DNA of 22,483 nt from JAWLCQ01 sp041687095. GTDB lineage: Bacteria > Planctomycetota > Phycisphaerae > SM23-33. The notes beneath the pieces are model-generated. The model was given only the letters and a program-made list of their open reading frames with translations. It searched no databases and was not told the origin of the DNA. The DNA lies in NCBI GenBank assembly GCA_041687095.1, contig JAWLCQ010000067.1, forward strand, positions 1 through 22,483, given 5' to 3'. How positions within the stretch are numbered: position 1 is the first letter of the stretch; every line of letters begins with the position of its first letter. Both the position numbers and the translations under genes were made by a program. Positions 14,045 to 22,176 of this stretch are shown here, in pieces.

Positions 14045-17000
14045 ATGGAACGACCGATTCTCGAAGGGCTGGAGTCGCGACTGATGCTTAGTGCGGACCC
14101 CATGGGGCTCCCGCAGCTCATCGACGACGGAGGCGCCGGGTTCGTGACCGCGGGGACGTGGTCACGGGTCGGCTCGACGGGCCTGGAGGGCGATCACGTC
14201 CAGGCGGTTGCCACATCGGGCAACAAGGCCACCTGGACCTTTGACGGGCTGCAGCCCGGATTCAACTACCGCCTGGCCGCGACGTGGGTCGCCGGGGCGG
14301 ACCGGACGGCGGCGGCGAATTTTGCCGTCACCAATATCGAGCCCGATGGGCACGCGGAGAGCAAGGGCGTCGTCACGCTCAACCAGCAGTTGGCCCCGGA
14401 CGACCTGGTTCAGCATGGCGTATCGTGGGAGTACGTGGGCGGGCAGTACCTCGTCCGCGGGAACACCCTCTCCGTCGCGCTGACGGGGGCGGACGGGAAG
14501 GTGCTGGTGGCCGACGGCGTGCGGCTGGTCCGCGAGGGCGAGTGGATCGCCCCGACGGGTACGCCCGCCCCGGCGTTCGGGATCAACCAGTCCCACTACA
14601 TGTACGCGGGCAAGACGTTCAATTACGGCAGTGGGCTGCAGGCGTATAAGGACGCGGGCAACGGTCCGTATACGCACTACGTCGACAACACCAAGGCGGG
14701 CGCGACGGACACCAGCAACCCCTTCGGGACCGCCGAGAAGCCCCGTCTGACCGTTCCGTGGGATCTTCCCGCGGGCAGCGTGGTCGAAATCCACGGCGGG
14801 CCTTACACCTACGGTGGGAGTTTCTCGTACTTCAGCGGGAAGGGCACGGCCGACAAGCCGGTGTTCATCCGCGGGTACTCCCCCGACGCCATGCCGCTCT
14901 TCCAGAAGATGTCGATCCGGGTGCGCGGCGAGTACATGATCATCGAGAACCTCAAGTTCAAGGAGGTCTGGACGGGCCTGAAGACGTTCTCGGGCGACCC
15001 GTTCGGCGTGAACCATCACGTCGCGCTGCGGAACACCGAGATGTACGGCCTGCCCCCGACCTACGCCACCGTCTTCGCGGTGGGGTCAGGGCGTGACGTG
15101 GTCCTGTACAACAACTACTTCCACGACAACGGGGACCCGAACTACCACGACGAGAACGATTTCCACGGCGTATGGGCGGGGCAGGGCTCGCAGCGCGTCT
15201 GGATCGTCGACAACCACAGCCACGGGCACGGCGGGGACTCGGTCCAGATCAACTCCAACAACACCGCCTTCGACACGTGGGCCCGCTGGATCTACATCGG
15301 GCGCAACGTCTACTATGCGGACGGCGAGAACGCCGTCGACATCAAGCAGGCCCGCGACGTGATCATCTCCGACAACCGCTTCTACGGGTACAAGCCCACG
15401 AACTTCGCGCACAGCGGGTCGGACGGAACCGCGATCGTGGTGCACTACAACCCCGCGGACGTCTGGATCATCAACAACGAGATCTACAACAGCTACAACG
15501 GGATCCGAACGAACGGGTCCACCCGCGGGTGGATCGTCGGGAACGTGATCCACGACATCAGCGCCCCCGGATCCAACCCCAGCAGCGCCTGGTCGAGCGG
15601 CGCGGCCATCATCACCTGGGCCCAGGGCGAGCTGAACGTGGTGGGCAACACCATCTACCGCGTCGACGCGGGGTTCAACAGCCCCAACAGCCTCCCGGCG
15701 ATGAGCTTCGTCAACAACATCGTCGCCAACCTCAACCTGTCGGGCTCGCGGCACGTGGCGGCGGAGAACTCCACCATCCCCGCGAACTCCCTCGCGTACA
15801 ACAACCTGTTCTACCAGCCGGGCGGAACGGTCCGCATCCGCTGGGGCTCGGGCACGTACAACACCGTCGCCGACTGGGTCAAGTCCACCGGGGACGGGCA
15901 GGGCTCGATGATCGCCGACCCCCTCCTCGTGAACATGGCGAAGAACGACGTCCGCCTGCAGGCGGGCAGCCCGGCGGTCGATACCGCCAGCACGTGGGCG
16001 CACCACACCAACACGTTCAAGAGCCTCTACGGGATCGAGCTGAACCAGGACTTCTTCGCCATGCCCCGCCCGTCCGGGAAGGGCCTGGACATCGGGGCCG
16101 TCGAGCTGGTCACCGGGGGCGGGGTGGTCGTGCCCGGGAACGGCACCCCGATCGCGGTCGACGTCGTCGCCCGCGTGAACGAGGACGAGTCGGTGCAGGG
16201 CACGGCGAGCGGCAGCGACCCCGACGGGGACCCGCTGACGTTCGCGGTGAAGACCGGCCCGGCCCATGGGACGGTCACCATGACCCCCGCGGGCGCGTTC
16301 ACCTACACGCCCAACGCCAACTGGAACGGGACGGACACCTTCACGTACATCGCCCATGACGGGAAGGTCGAGTCGGCCCCCGCGACGGTGAGCATCATCG
16401 TCGCCCCCGTCGCCGACCCCGCCACCGCCGTCAACGACGTCGCCAAGACCATGGTCGACATCCCCGTCACCATCGACGTCCTCGCCAATGACGCCAACCC
16501 TGATGGGATCGCCCTGACGATTACCAACGTCACCGCCCCCGCCAACGGGACGGCGGTCCTTCAGGACGGCAAGATCGTCTACACCCCCAAGGCCGGGTGG
16601 ATGGGCGACGACGCGTTCGCCTACACCATCGCCGACGGGATGGGCGGGACCTCGACGGCCACCGTCGCCGTCCGCGTCACCGAGTTCGTCGCCACCCCCG
16701 AGGTCCTCGCCCCCACCGCCGTCGAGGCCAGCGCCGCCGAGGCGGGCAACGGCCCGGAGAACACCCTCGACGGGAACCTGGCCACCCGCTGGTCCGCCCA
16801 GGGCGACGGGGCGTGGATCCAGTACGACCTCGGCGGGACGAAGGAACTCAGCGAGGTTCGCATCGCCTGGTACTCCGGGGATAAGCGGACCAGCACGTTC
16901 GACCTGCAGGCCAGCGTGGACGGGCAGGCGTGGGAGACGGTGTTCTCGGGCGCCAGCAGCGGGACGACCGCCGACTTCGAGCCCTACGCCCTCGCCAACC

Positions 17001-19483
17001 CCGTCGGGCGCTTCGTGCGGATCGTCGGGCACGGGAACTCCGTGAGCGATTGGAACAGCATCACCGAGGTGCAGATCCTCGGGCTCGCGGCGACGGCGCC
17101 GCCCCCGCCGCAGAACGCGGCCCCCGTCGCCGCCGATGACGCCGCCACCACGACGGCCAATCGGCCCGTGGCCATCGACGTCCTCGCCAACGACACCGAC
17201 CCCGACGGGGACGCCCTGAGCGTGACCGCCCACAGCGATCCCGCTCACGGCTCGGTCGTCTACAAGAACGGGTTCATCTACACGCCCGCGGCGGACTGGG
17301 TCGGGATGGACAGCTTCACCTACACCGTCAGCGACGGCAAGGGCGAAACGGCCACCGCGACGGTGACGATCACCGTCACAGCGGCCGCTCCCGAGGCCCG
17401 CATCCTGGACGTCGTGGGCGTCACGGCGAGCACCTTCCAGGTGGGCAACGGCCCGGAGAACACGCTGGACGGGAAACTGGACACCCGCTGGTCGGCCGAG
17501 GGCGACGGGGCGTGGATCCAGTACGACCTCGGCGGCGACATGCACGTGACCGAGGCGCGGATCGCCTGGCACGCCGGGTTCCGGCGGGCGGCGACGTTCG
17601 AGGTGCAGGTCAGCCGCGACGGGCAGGCCTGGGAGACGGTCTACAGCGGCGAGAGCTGCGGGACGACCGGGGACTTCGTGGGCTTCGCCTGCCAGGACGC
17701 GGTTGGCCGCCACGTCCGAATCGTCGGGCACGGCAACACGGAGAACGCGTGGAACAGCATCTCCGAGGTGCAGTTGGTCGGGCTCGACGCGGCGGTGGAC
17801 CCCCCCGTCAACACGGCTCCGGTGGCGGTCGATGACGTCGCGACGACGGTGAAGGACACGCCGGTCACCATCGACGTGCTGGCCAACGACACCGATGCCG
17901 ATGGCGACGTGCTCTACGTGGATTCCTTCACGCAGGGCACCTACGGGACGGTGACGACCGATGAGTCGGGCGGGCTGGTCTACACCCCCGGCACGGGGTG
18001 GGCTGGGACGGACAGCTTCACGTACGTCGTCAGCGACGGCAACGGCGGGACGGCCCAGGCCACGGTCGATCTGATCGTGGACGCCCTGAACGTCGCCCCC
18101 ATCGCCGCGGACGACGCGTTCCAGACGACGCAGGACACCCCGGTGGCCCTGGACGTGCTGGCCAACGACAGCGACGCCGATGGCGATGTGCTGACGGTGG
18201 TCGAACTCACCCAGCCGGTGAACGGGGTGGCGGCGATCGCCGACAGCGGCGAGATCAGCTACACTCCCCGCGCCGGGTTCATCGGGACCGACACGTTCAC
18301 CTACACCGTCGCCGATCCCGCTGGGGCGATGGCGACGGCGACGGTGACCGTCGAGGTCACCAAGGCCTCCACCGAGCAGCCCGAACCGGGCGTGTTGACG
18401 GTGGCGGGCGTGACGGCGAGCCACGCCGAAACGGGCAATGGCCCGGAGAACACCATCGACGGGAGCATGACCACCCGCTGGTCGGCCGACGGCGATGGGG
18501 CGTGGATCCAGTACGACCTCGGTGCGGACATGAACGTGAGCGAGGTCCGCATCGCGTGGCACAACGGGCAGAAGCGCGTGGCGACGTTCGACGTGCAGGT
18601 CAGCACCGACGGGCAGGCCTGGCAGACCGTTCTCAGCGGTCACAAGAGCAGCGGGACGACGGCGGACTTCGAGGGCTACGCCCTGGAAGGCGCCATCGGC
18701 CGCTACGTCCGCCTCGTTGGGCACTGCAACACGCAGAACGCGTGGAACAGCATCACCGAGGTGCAGCTCGTCGGGACCGAGGTACAGGTGGTGAACACCG
18801 CGCCCGAGGCCGTCGATGACGCGGCCGCGACCATCCAGGGCAAGGCCGTCACCATCGATGTGCTCGCCAACGACAGCGACGCGGACGGGGACGCCCTGGC
18901 GATCCAGGCCTACACGCAGGGCGCCAACGGCCTGGTTGCACTCAACGACGCGGGCGGGTTCACTTACACGCCCACGGCCGGGTGGTCCGGGACGGACACC
19001 TTCACCTACACCATCGAGGATGGCCGCGGCGGAACCGCGACGGCGACGGTGACGGTGGCGGTGGCCCCGCAGGTGCTCGAGCCCGAGGTCCTCACCGTCG
19101 CGGCGGTGACGGCGAGCCACGCCGAGACGGGCAACGGCCCGGAGAACACGCTCGACGGGCGGCTGAACACCCGCTGGTCGGCCGACGGCGATGGGGCGTG
19201 GATCCAGTACGATCTCGGGACTCAGAGCGTCCTGAGCGAGGTCCGCATCGCGTGGCACAACGGGCAGAAGCGCGTGGCGACGTTCGACGTGCAGGTCAGC
19301 ACCGATGGGCAGACCTGGCAGACCGTCCTCGGCGGGCACAAGAGCAGCGGAACGACGGCGGACTTCGAGGGCTACGCCCTGGAAGGCGCTATCGGCCGCT
19401 ACGTCCGCATCGTTGGGCACTGCAACTCGCAGAACACCTGGAACAGCATCAGCGAGGTCCAGATCGTCGGTGTGACGCTGTAA
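14045..19483 (+). CDS. Giant LEPR-XLL-type surface protein: beta-helix, cadherin-like and discoidin (F5/8C) modules
   Basis: This 1812-residue protein starts MERPILEGLESRLMLSAD; residues 9-17 (LESRLMLSA) match the planctomycete LEPR-XLL N-terminal motif with Ser for Pro. Next is a golvesin-like beta domain (about 25-170: GDAG-type opening, ATWTFDGL, VADGVRLV). A right-handed parallel beta-helix follows (about 220-690: repeated NNxFxDN/NNEIYN/NNLFY turns, ending DIGAVEL), resembling pectate-lyase folds. The rest alternates cadherin-like modules (B: VTIDVLANDTDADGD) and F5/8 type C modules (D: GNGPENTLDG, TRWSAxGDGAWIQYDLG) in the order B-B-D-B-D-B-B-D-B-D. D modules usually bind carbohydrates; the acidic repeats of B could bind calcium. 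No ordinary signal peptide, PEP-CTERM or LPXTG anchor is visible. The ATG at 14045 has AAGGAG seven bases upstream; an earlier in-frame ATG at 13961 has none. An adhesin or glycan-binding, possibly polysaccharide-lyase role is inferred. Confidence 0.9.
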   Translation: MERPILEGLESRLMLSADPMGLPQLIDDGGAGFVTAGTWSRVGSTGLEGDHVQAVATSGNKATWTFDGLQPGFNYRLAATWVAGADRTAAANFAVTNIEPDGHAESKGVVTLNQQLAPDDLVQHGVSWEYVGGQYLVRGNTLSVALTGADGKVLVADGVRLVREGEWIAPTGTPAPAFGINQSHYMYAGKTFNYGSGLQAYKDAGNGPYTHYVDNTKAGATDTSNPFGTAEKPRLTVPWDLPAGSVVEIHGGPYTYGGSFSYFSGKGTADKPVFIRGYSPDAMPLFQKMSIRVRGEYMIIENLKFKEVWTGLKTFSGDPFGVNHHVALRNTEMYGLPPTYATVFAVGSGRDVVLYNNYFHDNGDPNYHDENDFHGVWAGQGSQRVWIVDNHSHGHGGDSVQINSNNTAFDTWARWIYIGRNVYYADGENAVDIKQARDVIISDNRFYGYKPTNFAHSGSDGTAIVVHYNPADVWIINNEIYNSYNGIRTNGSTRGWIVGNVIHDISAPGSNPSSAWSSGAAIITWAQGELNVVGNTIYRVDAGFNSPNSLPAMSFVNNIVANLNLSGSRHVAAENSTIPANSLAYNNLFYQPGGTVRIRWGSGTYNTVADWVKSTGDGQGSMIADPLLVNMAKNDVRLQAGSPAVDTASTWAHHTNTFKSLYGIELNQDFFAMPRPSGKGLDIGAVELVTGGGVVVPGNGTPIAVDVVARVNEDESVQGTASGSDPDGDPLTFAVKTGPAHGTVTMTPAGAFTYTPNANWNGTDTFTYIAHDGKVESAPATVSIIVAPVADPATAVNDVAKTMVDIPVTIDVLANDANPDGIALTITNVTAPANGTAVLQDGKIVYTPKAGWMGDDAFAYTIADGMGGTSTATVAVRVTEFVATPEVLAPTAVEASAAEAGNGPENTLDGNLATRWSAQGDGAWIQYDLGGTKELSEVRIAWYSGDKRTSTFDLQASVDGQAWETVFSGASSGTTADFEPYALANPVGRFVRIVGHGNSVSDWNSITEVQILGLAATAPPPPQNAAPVAADDAATTTANRPVAIDVLANDTDPDGDALSVTAHSDPAHGSVVYKNGFIYTPAADWVGMDSFTYTVSDGKGETATATVTITVTAAAPEARILDVVGVTASTFQVGNGPENTLDGKLDTRWSAEGDGAWIQYDLGGDMHVTEARIAWHAGFRRAATFEVQVSRDGQAWETVYSGESCGTTGDFVGFACQDAVGRHVRIVGHGNTENAWNSISEVQLVGLDAAVDPPVNTAPVAVDDVATTVKDTPVTIDVLANDTDADGDVLYVDSFTQGTYGTVTTDESGGLVYTPGTGWAGTDSFTYVVSDGNGGTAQATVDLIVDALNVAPIAADDAFQTTQDTPVALDVLANDSDADGDVLTVVELTQPVNGVAAIADSGEISYTPRAGFIGTDTFTYTVADPAGAMATATVTVEVTKASTEQPEPGVLTVAGVTASHAETGNGPENTIDGSMTTRWSADGDGAWIQYDLGADMNVSEVRIAWHNGQKRVATFDVQVSTDGQAWQTVLSGHKSSGTTADFEGYALEGAIGRYVRLVGHCNTQNAWNSITEVQLVGTEVQVVNTAPEAVDDAAATIQGKAVTIDVLANDSDADGDALAIQAYTQGANGLVALNDAGGFTYTPTAGWSGTDTFTYTIEDGRGGTATATVTVAVAPQVLEPEVLTVAAVTASHAETGNGPENTLDGRLNTRWSADGDGAWIQYDLGTQSVLSEVRIAWHNGQKRVATFDVQVSTDGQTWQTVLGGHKSSGTTADFEGYALEGAIGRYVRIVGHCNSQNTWNSISEVQIVGVTL
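18391..18783 (+). repeat. Intragenic duplicated discoidin module, copy A
   Basis: This stretch encodes the third F5/8C module of the giant protein and is nearly identical in DNA to 19087-19479, at a constant offset of 696 bp (232 codons). An uninterrupted identical run covers 18537-18609, and the surrounding differences are mostly single synonymous changes. Confidence 0.85.
19087..19479 (+). repeat. Intragenic duplicated discoidin module, copy B
   Basis: This is the last F5/8C module of the giant protein, the partner of 18391-18783. Identity is highest in the central and 3' parts; the first about 30 bp are more diverged. The two earlier F5/8C modules (starting near 16690 and 17402) are clearly more distant. 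Confidence 0.85.
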
Positions 19484-19600
19484 CGGGAGATGACATGAGT
19501 GGCGGGCAGGGATGCCCGCCTTCCGGACCGTTCGTGAATGGGGCCGGATGACGGGCGATGCCCGTCAGAAGTTCCGGGTCCGCTCCGTCCGGAAGAGAGC

Positions 19601-19637
19601 GAAGGGGCCGGTGGCCGCAAGGCCGCCGGCCCCCTTC
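19601..19637 (+). terminator. GC-rich hairpin downstream of the giant gene
   Basis: GAAGGGGCCGGTGGCC (19601-19616) pairs with GGCCGCCGGCCCCCTTC (19621-19637) across a GCAA tetraloop, with one G-U pair and one bulged base. It begins 117 bp after the stop codon. GCAA is a stable GNRA loop. There is no U-tract. Confidence 0.6.
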
Positions 19638-19677
19638 GTATGCGCAGGCGGGTCTCCCAAAGGCTCCGGAAAGCGAG

Positions 19678-19726
19678 CAGGGATGCAGGGGAGGAGAGCG
19701 TGGCTTCTCCTCCCCCTGCATCCCTG
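19678..19726. repeat. Long near-perfect hairpin
   Basis: Positions 19678-19696 are complementary to 19707-19726 except for one extra base in the right arm, giving a 19-bp stem (outer CAGGGATGCAGG / CCTGCATCCCTG) with a 10-nt loop. It is separate from the terminator-like hairpin at 19601-19637. It could be a second terminator for the convergent genes or a small palindromic repeat. Confidence 0.6.
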
Positions 19727-19810
19727 CCTGTCTCCGCATGTCTCCCCGCTCAGCGGTGGTATCAGAACCCACCCAAGGAACGCGAGGGACGCAGCGCGGG
19801 CTGCGCCCGC

Positions 19811-19845
19811 TCCCAATTTCGATTTACGATTTGCGATTTTCGATT
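19811..19845. repeat. AT-rich heptad repeat (TTNCGAT units)
   Basis: From 19817, four consecutive 7-bp units TTTCGAT, TTACGAT, TTGCGAT and TTTCGAT occur, with the third base of the unit variable. The AT-rich unit stands out in a GC-rich genome. The sequence after it contains CCACGG (19861-19866), which also appears in the core repeats at 93, 2242 and 13148, so it may belong to the same composite class. It lies between the convergent giant and SGNH genes. Confidence 0.65.
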
Positions 19846-19988
19846 GGGCTGTCGCCCTTACCACGGCCCCAAGCGAAGTGATCGCCGTTTGAGGACCGGG
19901 AAACATCCTCGGAAAGGCGAGGATCTTGCGCGTTTGCAGTGCAGAGAGACGTAGATCACCGGCTGTCTGAGTCGCGCAATCTTTGTAA

Positions 19989-20034
19989 CCGTTCACGGGA
20001 CGGAGCCTTGGTCTGGGTGCCGCCCCGTGAACGG
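19989..20034 (-). terminator. Hairpin between convergent genes, downstream of the SGNH gene
   Basis: CCGTTCACGGG (19989-19999) pairs perfectly with CCCGTGAACGG (20024-20034), an 11-bp stem with a 24-nt loop. It starts about 52 bp after the SGNH stop codon on the minus strand. A T-rich stretch (ATCTTTCTT, 20041-20049) lies on the plus-strand side, so it may also stop read-through from the left. Confidence 0.55.
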
Positions 20035-20086
20035 TCATCGATCTTTCTTGTGGCCGTTGCGGTGAGAGAGGTCTTGAAACCGCCTC

Positions 20087-20923
20087 TCATCGCCGCCGGC
20101 GGAGCAGGGGCAGGCTTCCCGTGAGCAACAGGCCTAGCATCGTGGGTTCGGGAAGGCTGACGATGCCCTGATACCACACCCCGGCGAGGTGGTCGTACCC
20201 GCTCTGGTAGAGGTGGATGTGGTCGTCCCTCACGTCCGATTCGGTTACGGCGGCGAACCCATCGACAAACGTGATCTTCTTGCCCGCATCGGCGTACGTG
20301 TTGACAAGCCCGGGGATCCGCGCGTTGTAGTCCAGGATGAACTGGTTGTACTTCAGGTCATTCGCGGCCGTGAAGGTGGTCCGGGGGACGCTGGAGACGA
20401 TGATGTTCGCGTGGGGGGCCTCCGCAGTCAGCGTGGCGAGGAGGCTGTCCAGTTGGCTGACCGCGCCGTTTCGGTCGGAACTGTTCCACATGTTGTTCGT
20501 CCCGATCATGAGCAGGATGATGTCGGGCGTTTCGTTGACGGCGGATAGTTGGTCGAGCCACGCCGCCACCCCGTCGGGATTCCCGCTTCCGTCGGTCCCA
20601 TCGAGGCCCTTGCCGTGCTCCAGCCAGTTGATGCGGTACCCGCCGTGGCCTTCGTTGTCCCCGTCGGCGAGGTTGGGGGTGGGGAAGCCCATGGTTCCGA
20701 CGTAGTCGAACTCGTACCCGCCGTTGTGCAGCAGCGTGGCCAGCGGCAGGCGGTACCGCTCCAGGGGGTGGAAGATCGGGTCGCTCGGATCCGTGCTCGG
20801 GAAGTTGTTCGGATCGACGCCCGTCAGGGAATCCCCCAGGGGCATGATCTTCAGCGGCGCCGCCGCCAGCAGCGAGGAACAAGCGAGCAGCACGGCGGCG
20901 ACGCGTGCGGCCCTCCAGATCAT
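20087..20923 (-). CDS. Secreted SGNH/GDSL hydrolase with PEP-CTERM anchor
   Basis: This 278-residue exported hydrolase of the SGNH fold is probably an esterase or deacetylase acting on carbohydrate esters. Residues 1-22 form a signal peptide. Block I is GDSLTG with the nucleophile S32. Block II is HGGYRI (93-98), block III IGTNN (140-144, oxyanion Asn), and block V DDHIH with D234 and H237. The C-terminus LPEPTMLGLLLTGSLPLLRRRR (257-278) is a textbook PEP-CTERM signal: PEP, hydrophobic helix, Arg cluster. It is processed by an exosortase in such bacteria. I start at 20923, where AAGGA lies six bases upstream and the signal peptide begins. The ATG at 20944 (MHIKGR) is an alternative. LLAC at 12-15 resembles a lipobox but is less convincing than the PEP-CTERM ending. 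It follows the export lipoprotein gene on the same strand after a 134-bp gap. Confidence 0.88.
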   Translation of the reverse strand: MIWRAARVAAVLLACSSLLAAAPLKIMPLGDSLTGVDPNNFPSTDPSDPIFHPLERYRLPLATLLHNGGYEFDYVGTMGFPTPNLADGDNEGHGGYRINWLEHGKGLDGTDGSGNPDGVAAWLDQLSAVNETPDIILLMIGTNNMWNSSDRNGAVSQLDSLLATLTAEAPHANIIVSSVPRTTFTAANDLKYNQFILDYNARIPGLVNTYADAGKKITFVDGFAAVTESDVRDDHIHLYQSGYDHLAGVWYQGIVSLPEPTMLGLLLTGSLPLLRRRR

Positions 20924-21057
20924 GAGCCTTCCTTTGATGTGCATGGTCTCCACTGTCTCTCTCCTTTGTCTGCCATCTGGTGGAGGCGGGTGGTGGGCCA
21001 CCGCCGATGTGCCTCCGACGTCAACAATGCGAAATGTGCCCTAACAGCCTCCGTTTG

Positions 21058-22176
21058 TCAAGGCGTGACAATGATCGTGTCGCCGTCACCGTTCTTGAAG
21101 TCCCCGTATTCTCGTCCACCAATATCAGTATAGGTGGCCGTGTAGTGCGCCCCGATGCCCGTGCGGATGTACACCGTGTTATTCACGAACTCGATGATCC
21201 GGGTCTTGGCGGTGTGGGGCACCCAGAGGATGTCGCCCTCGGCGAGGAGGAGGTTCTCGTCCTCCCCGCACATCAGGCGATCGACGTCCATCTTGACGTG
21301 CACGTCCTTGCCCTCGACGCGGCGGATGAGGGTGATCTCCTCGGGGAACAGGTCCGGACGGATCCCGCCCGCCGCCGCCAGCGCCTGCAGGGCCGTCACC
21401 CGCGTCCCCTGCGGGTAGACCTGCGGGCCCGAAGCGAGCACGAGCCCTCCGACGAAGACGGTGTTGGGCTGGGCGGACTGGACGATCACGATATCGCCGT
21501 CCTCCAGCGGAGCGATGGCGAGGGCGTCGGTCAGCCCGCGCGGAGTGCGGATGTCGAAGATCTTTTCCTCGCCCGTCCGCAGGCGGCGGAGCGTGACTTC
21601 CCCGGAGGTGCTCTCGGAGATGCCCCCGGCGAGGTTGACGACGTGCAGCAGGTTGCGCTCGTTCCGCCGCACCGGCACCAACCCGGGCCGGGCGACCGCC
21701 CCCAGGACCATCACGCTGGTCTCGGCGGGGGTGAGGACCTCGACGTGCACGATGGCGTCGCGGTAGACCTCGGGGACGTAGGCGCCCTTGACGGAGCGCT
21801 CGGCCTCCAGGAGCGTCTGGTTCGCCACTTCGATCGAACCGGCCATCGGCAGGTCGATGCGCCCGTCGGCCTGTACGCGCTGGCGGACGGGCGGGGCATC
21901 GCCGAGTTGGTCGGCCGGGCTGACGGTGATGCTCAGCACGTCCCCGGGCCCGACGCGGAACACGCCGAAGCTCTCCCCGCCCACCGCGCGTAGGGGTGCG
22001 GATTCCTGGCCTGGGGCGGGGGTGTCCTGGCGGCGCTGCATCTGCCGGAACTCGTCCAGCGTGATCCGGTGCTCCTCACGGCACCCGGCGAGGATCGCCA
22101 GCGGTGCGCACACCACCAGCACGAGCATGAGGGCGCGGAACGGCTGCGGCCTCGTCCAGTCCTTTCTCTGCATCAT
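21058..22176 (-). CDS. Wza-like polysaccharide export lipoprotein with SLBB domains
   Basis: This 372-residue outer-membrane or periplasmic lipoprotein is predicted to form part of an exopolysaccharide export channel. A hydrophobic signal ends in lipobox LAGC, with C32 as the lipidated residue. The Poly_export domain runs about 72-150 (FRVGPGDVLSITVSPADQLG, QADGRIDLPMAG). Two SLBB units follow: about 154-235 (VMVLGAVARPGLVPV, VVNLAGGIS) and about 244-330 (VFVGGLVLASGPQVYPQG, LAAAGGI). The C-terminal part contains EFVNNTVYIRTGIG. I chose the first ATG of the MM pair because GGGAG lies eight bases before it; the frame further up has no signal-like features. A TATAGT at 22337-22332 could be a weak -10. 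No Wzc-type kinase or glycosyltransferase is inside the window. The PEP-CTERM gene downstream fits the known link between exosortase systems and exopolysaccharide loci. Confidence 0.92.
   Translation of the reverse strand: MMQRKDWTRPQPFRALMLVLVVCAPLAILAGCREEHRITLDEFRQMQRRQDTPAPGQESAPLRAVGGESFGVFRVGPGDVLSITVSPADQLGDAPPVRQRVQADGRIDLPMAGSIEVANQTLLEAERSVKGAYVPEVYRDAIVHVEVLTPAETSVMVLGAVARPGLVPVRRNERNLLHVVNLAGGISESTSGEVTLRRLRTGEEKIFDIRTPRGLTDALAIAPLEDGDIVIVQSAQPNTVFVGGLVLASGPQVYPQGTRVTALQALAAAGGIRPDLFPEEITLIRRVEGKDVHVKMDVDRLMCGEDENLLLAEGDILWVPHTAKTRIIEFVNNTVYIRTGIGAHYTATYTDIGGREYGDFKNGDGDTIIVTP

Noticed and set aside
14045..14120. Classical Sec signal peptide on the giant protein
   Set aside because: The N-terminus lacks a positively charged start followed by a long hydrophobic core; only the short LEPR-XLL-like motif is present.
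15086..19420. A 1444-codon open frame antisense to the giant surface protein
   Set aside because: It mirrors the repeats of the sense gene, is rich in Arg, Gly, Val and Asp with no domain pattern, and has no RBS. High GC keeps the opposite frame open.
20996..21024. Promoter with TTGACG (minus strand, 21024-21019) before the SGNH gene
   Set aside because: The sequence at the expected -10 position is GTGGCC, and neighbouring spacings give no better box.
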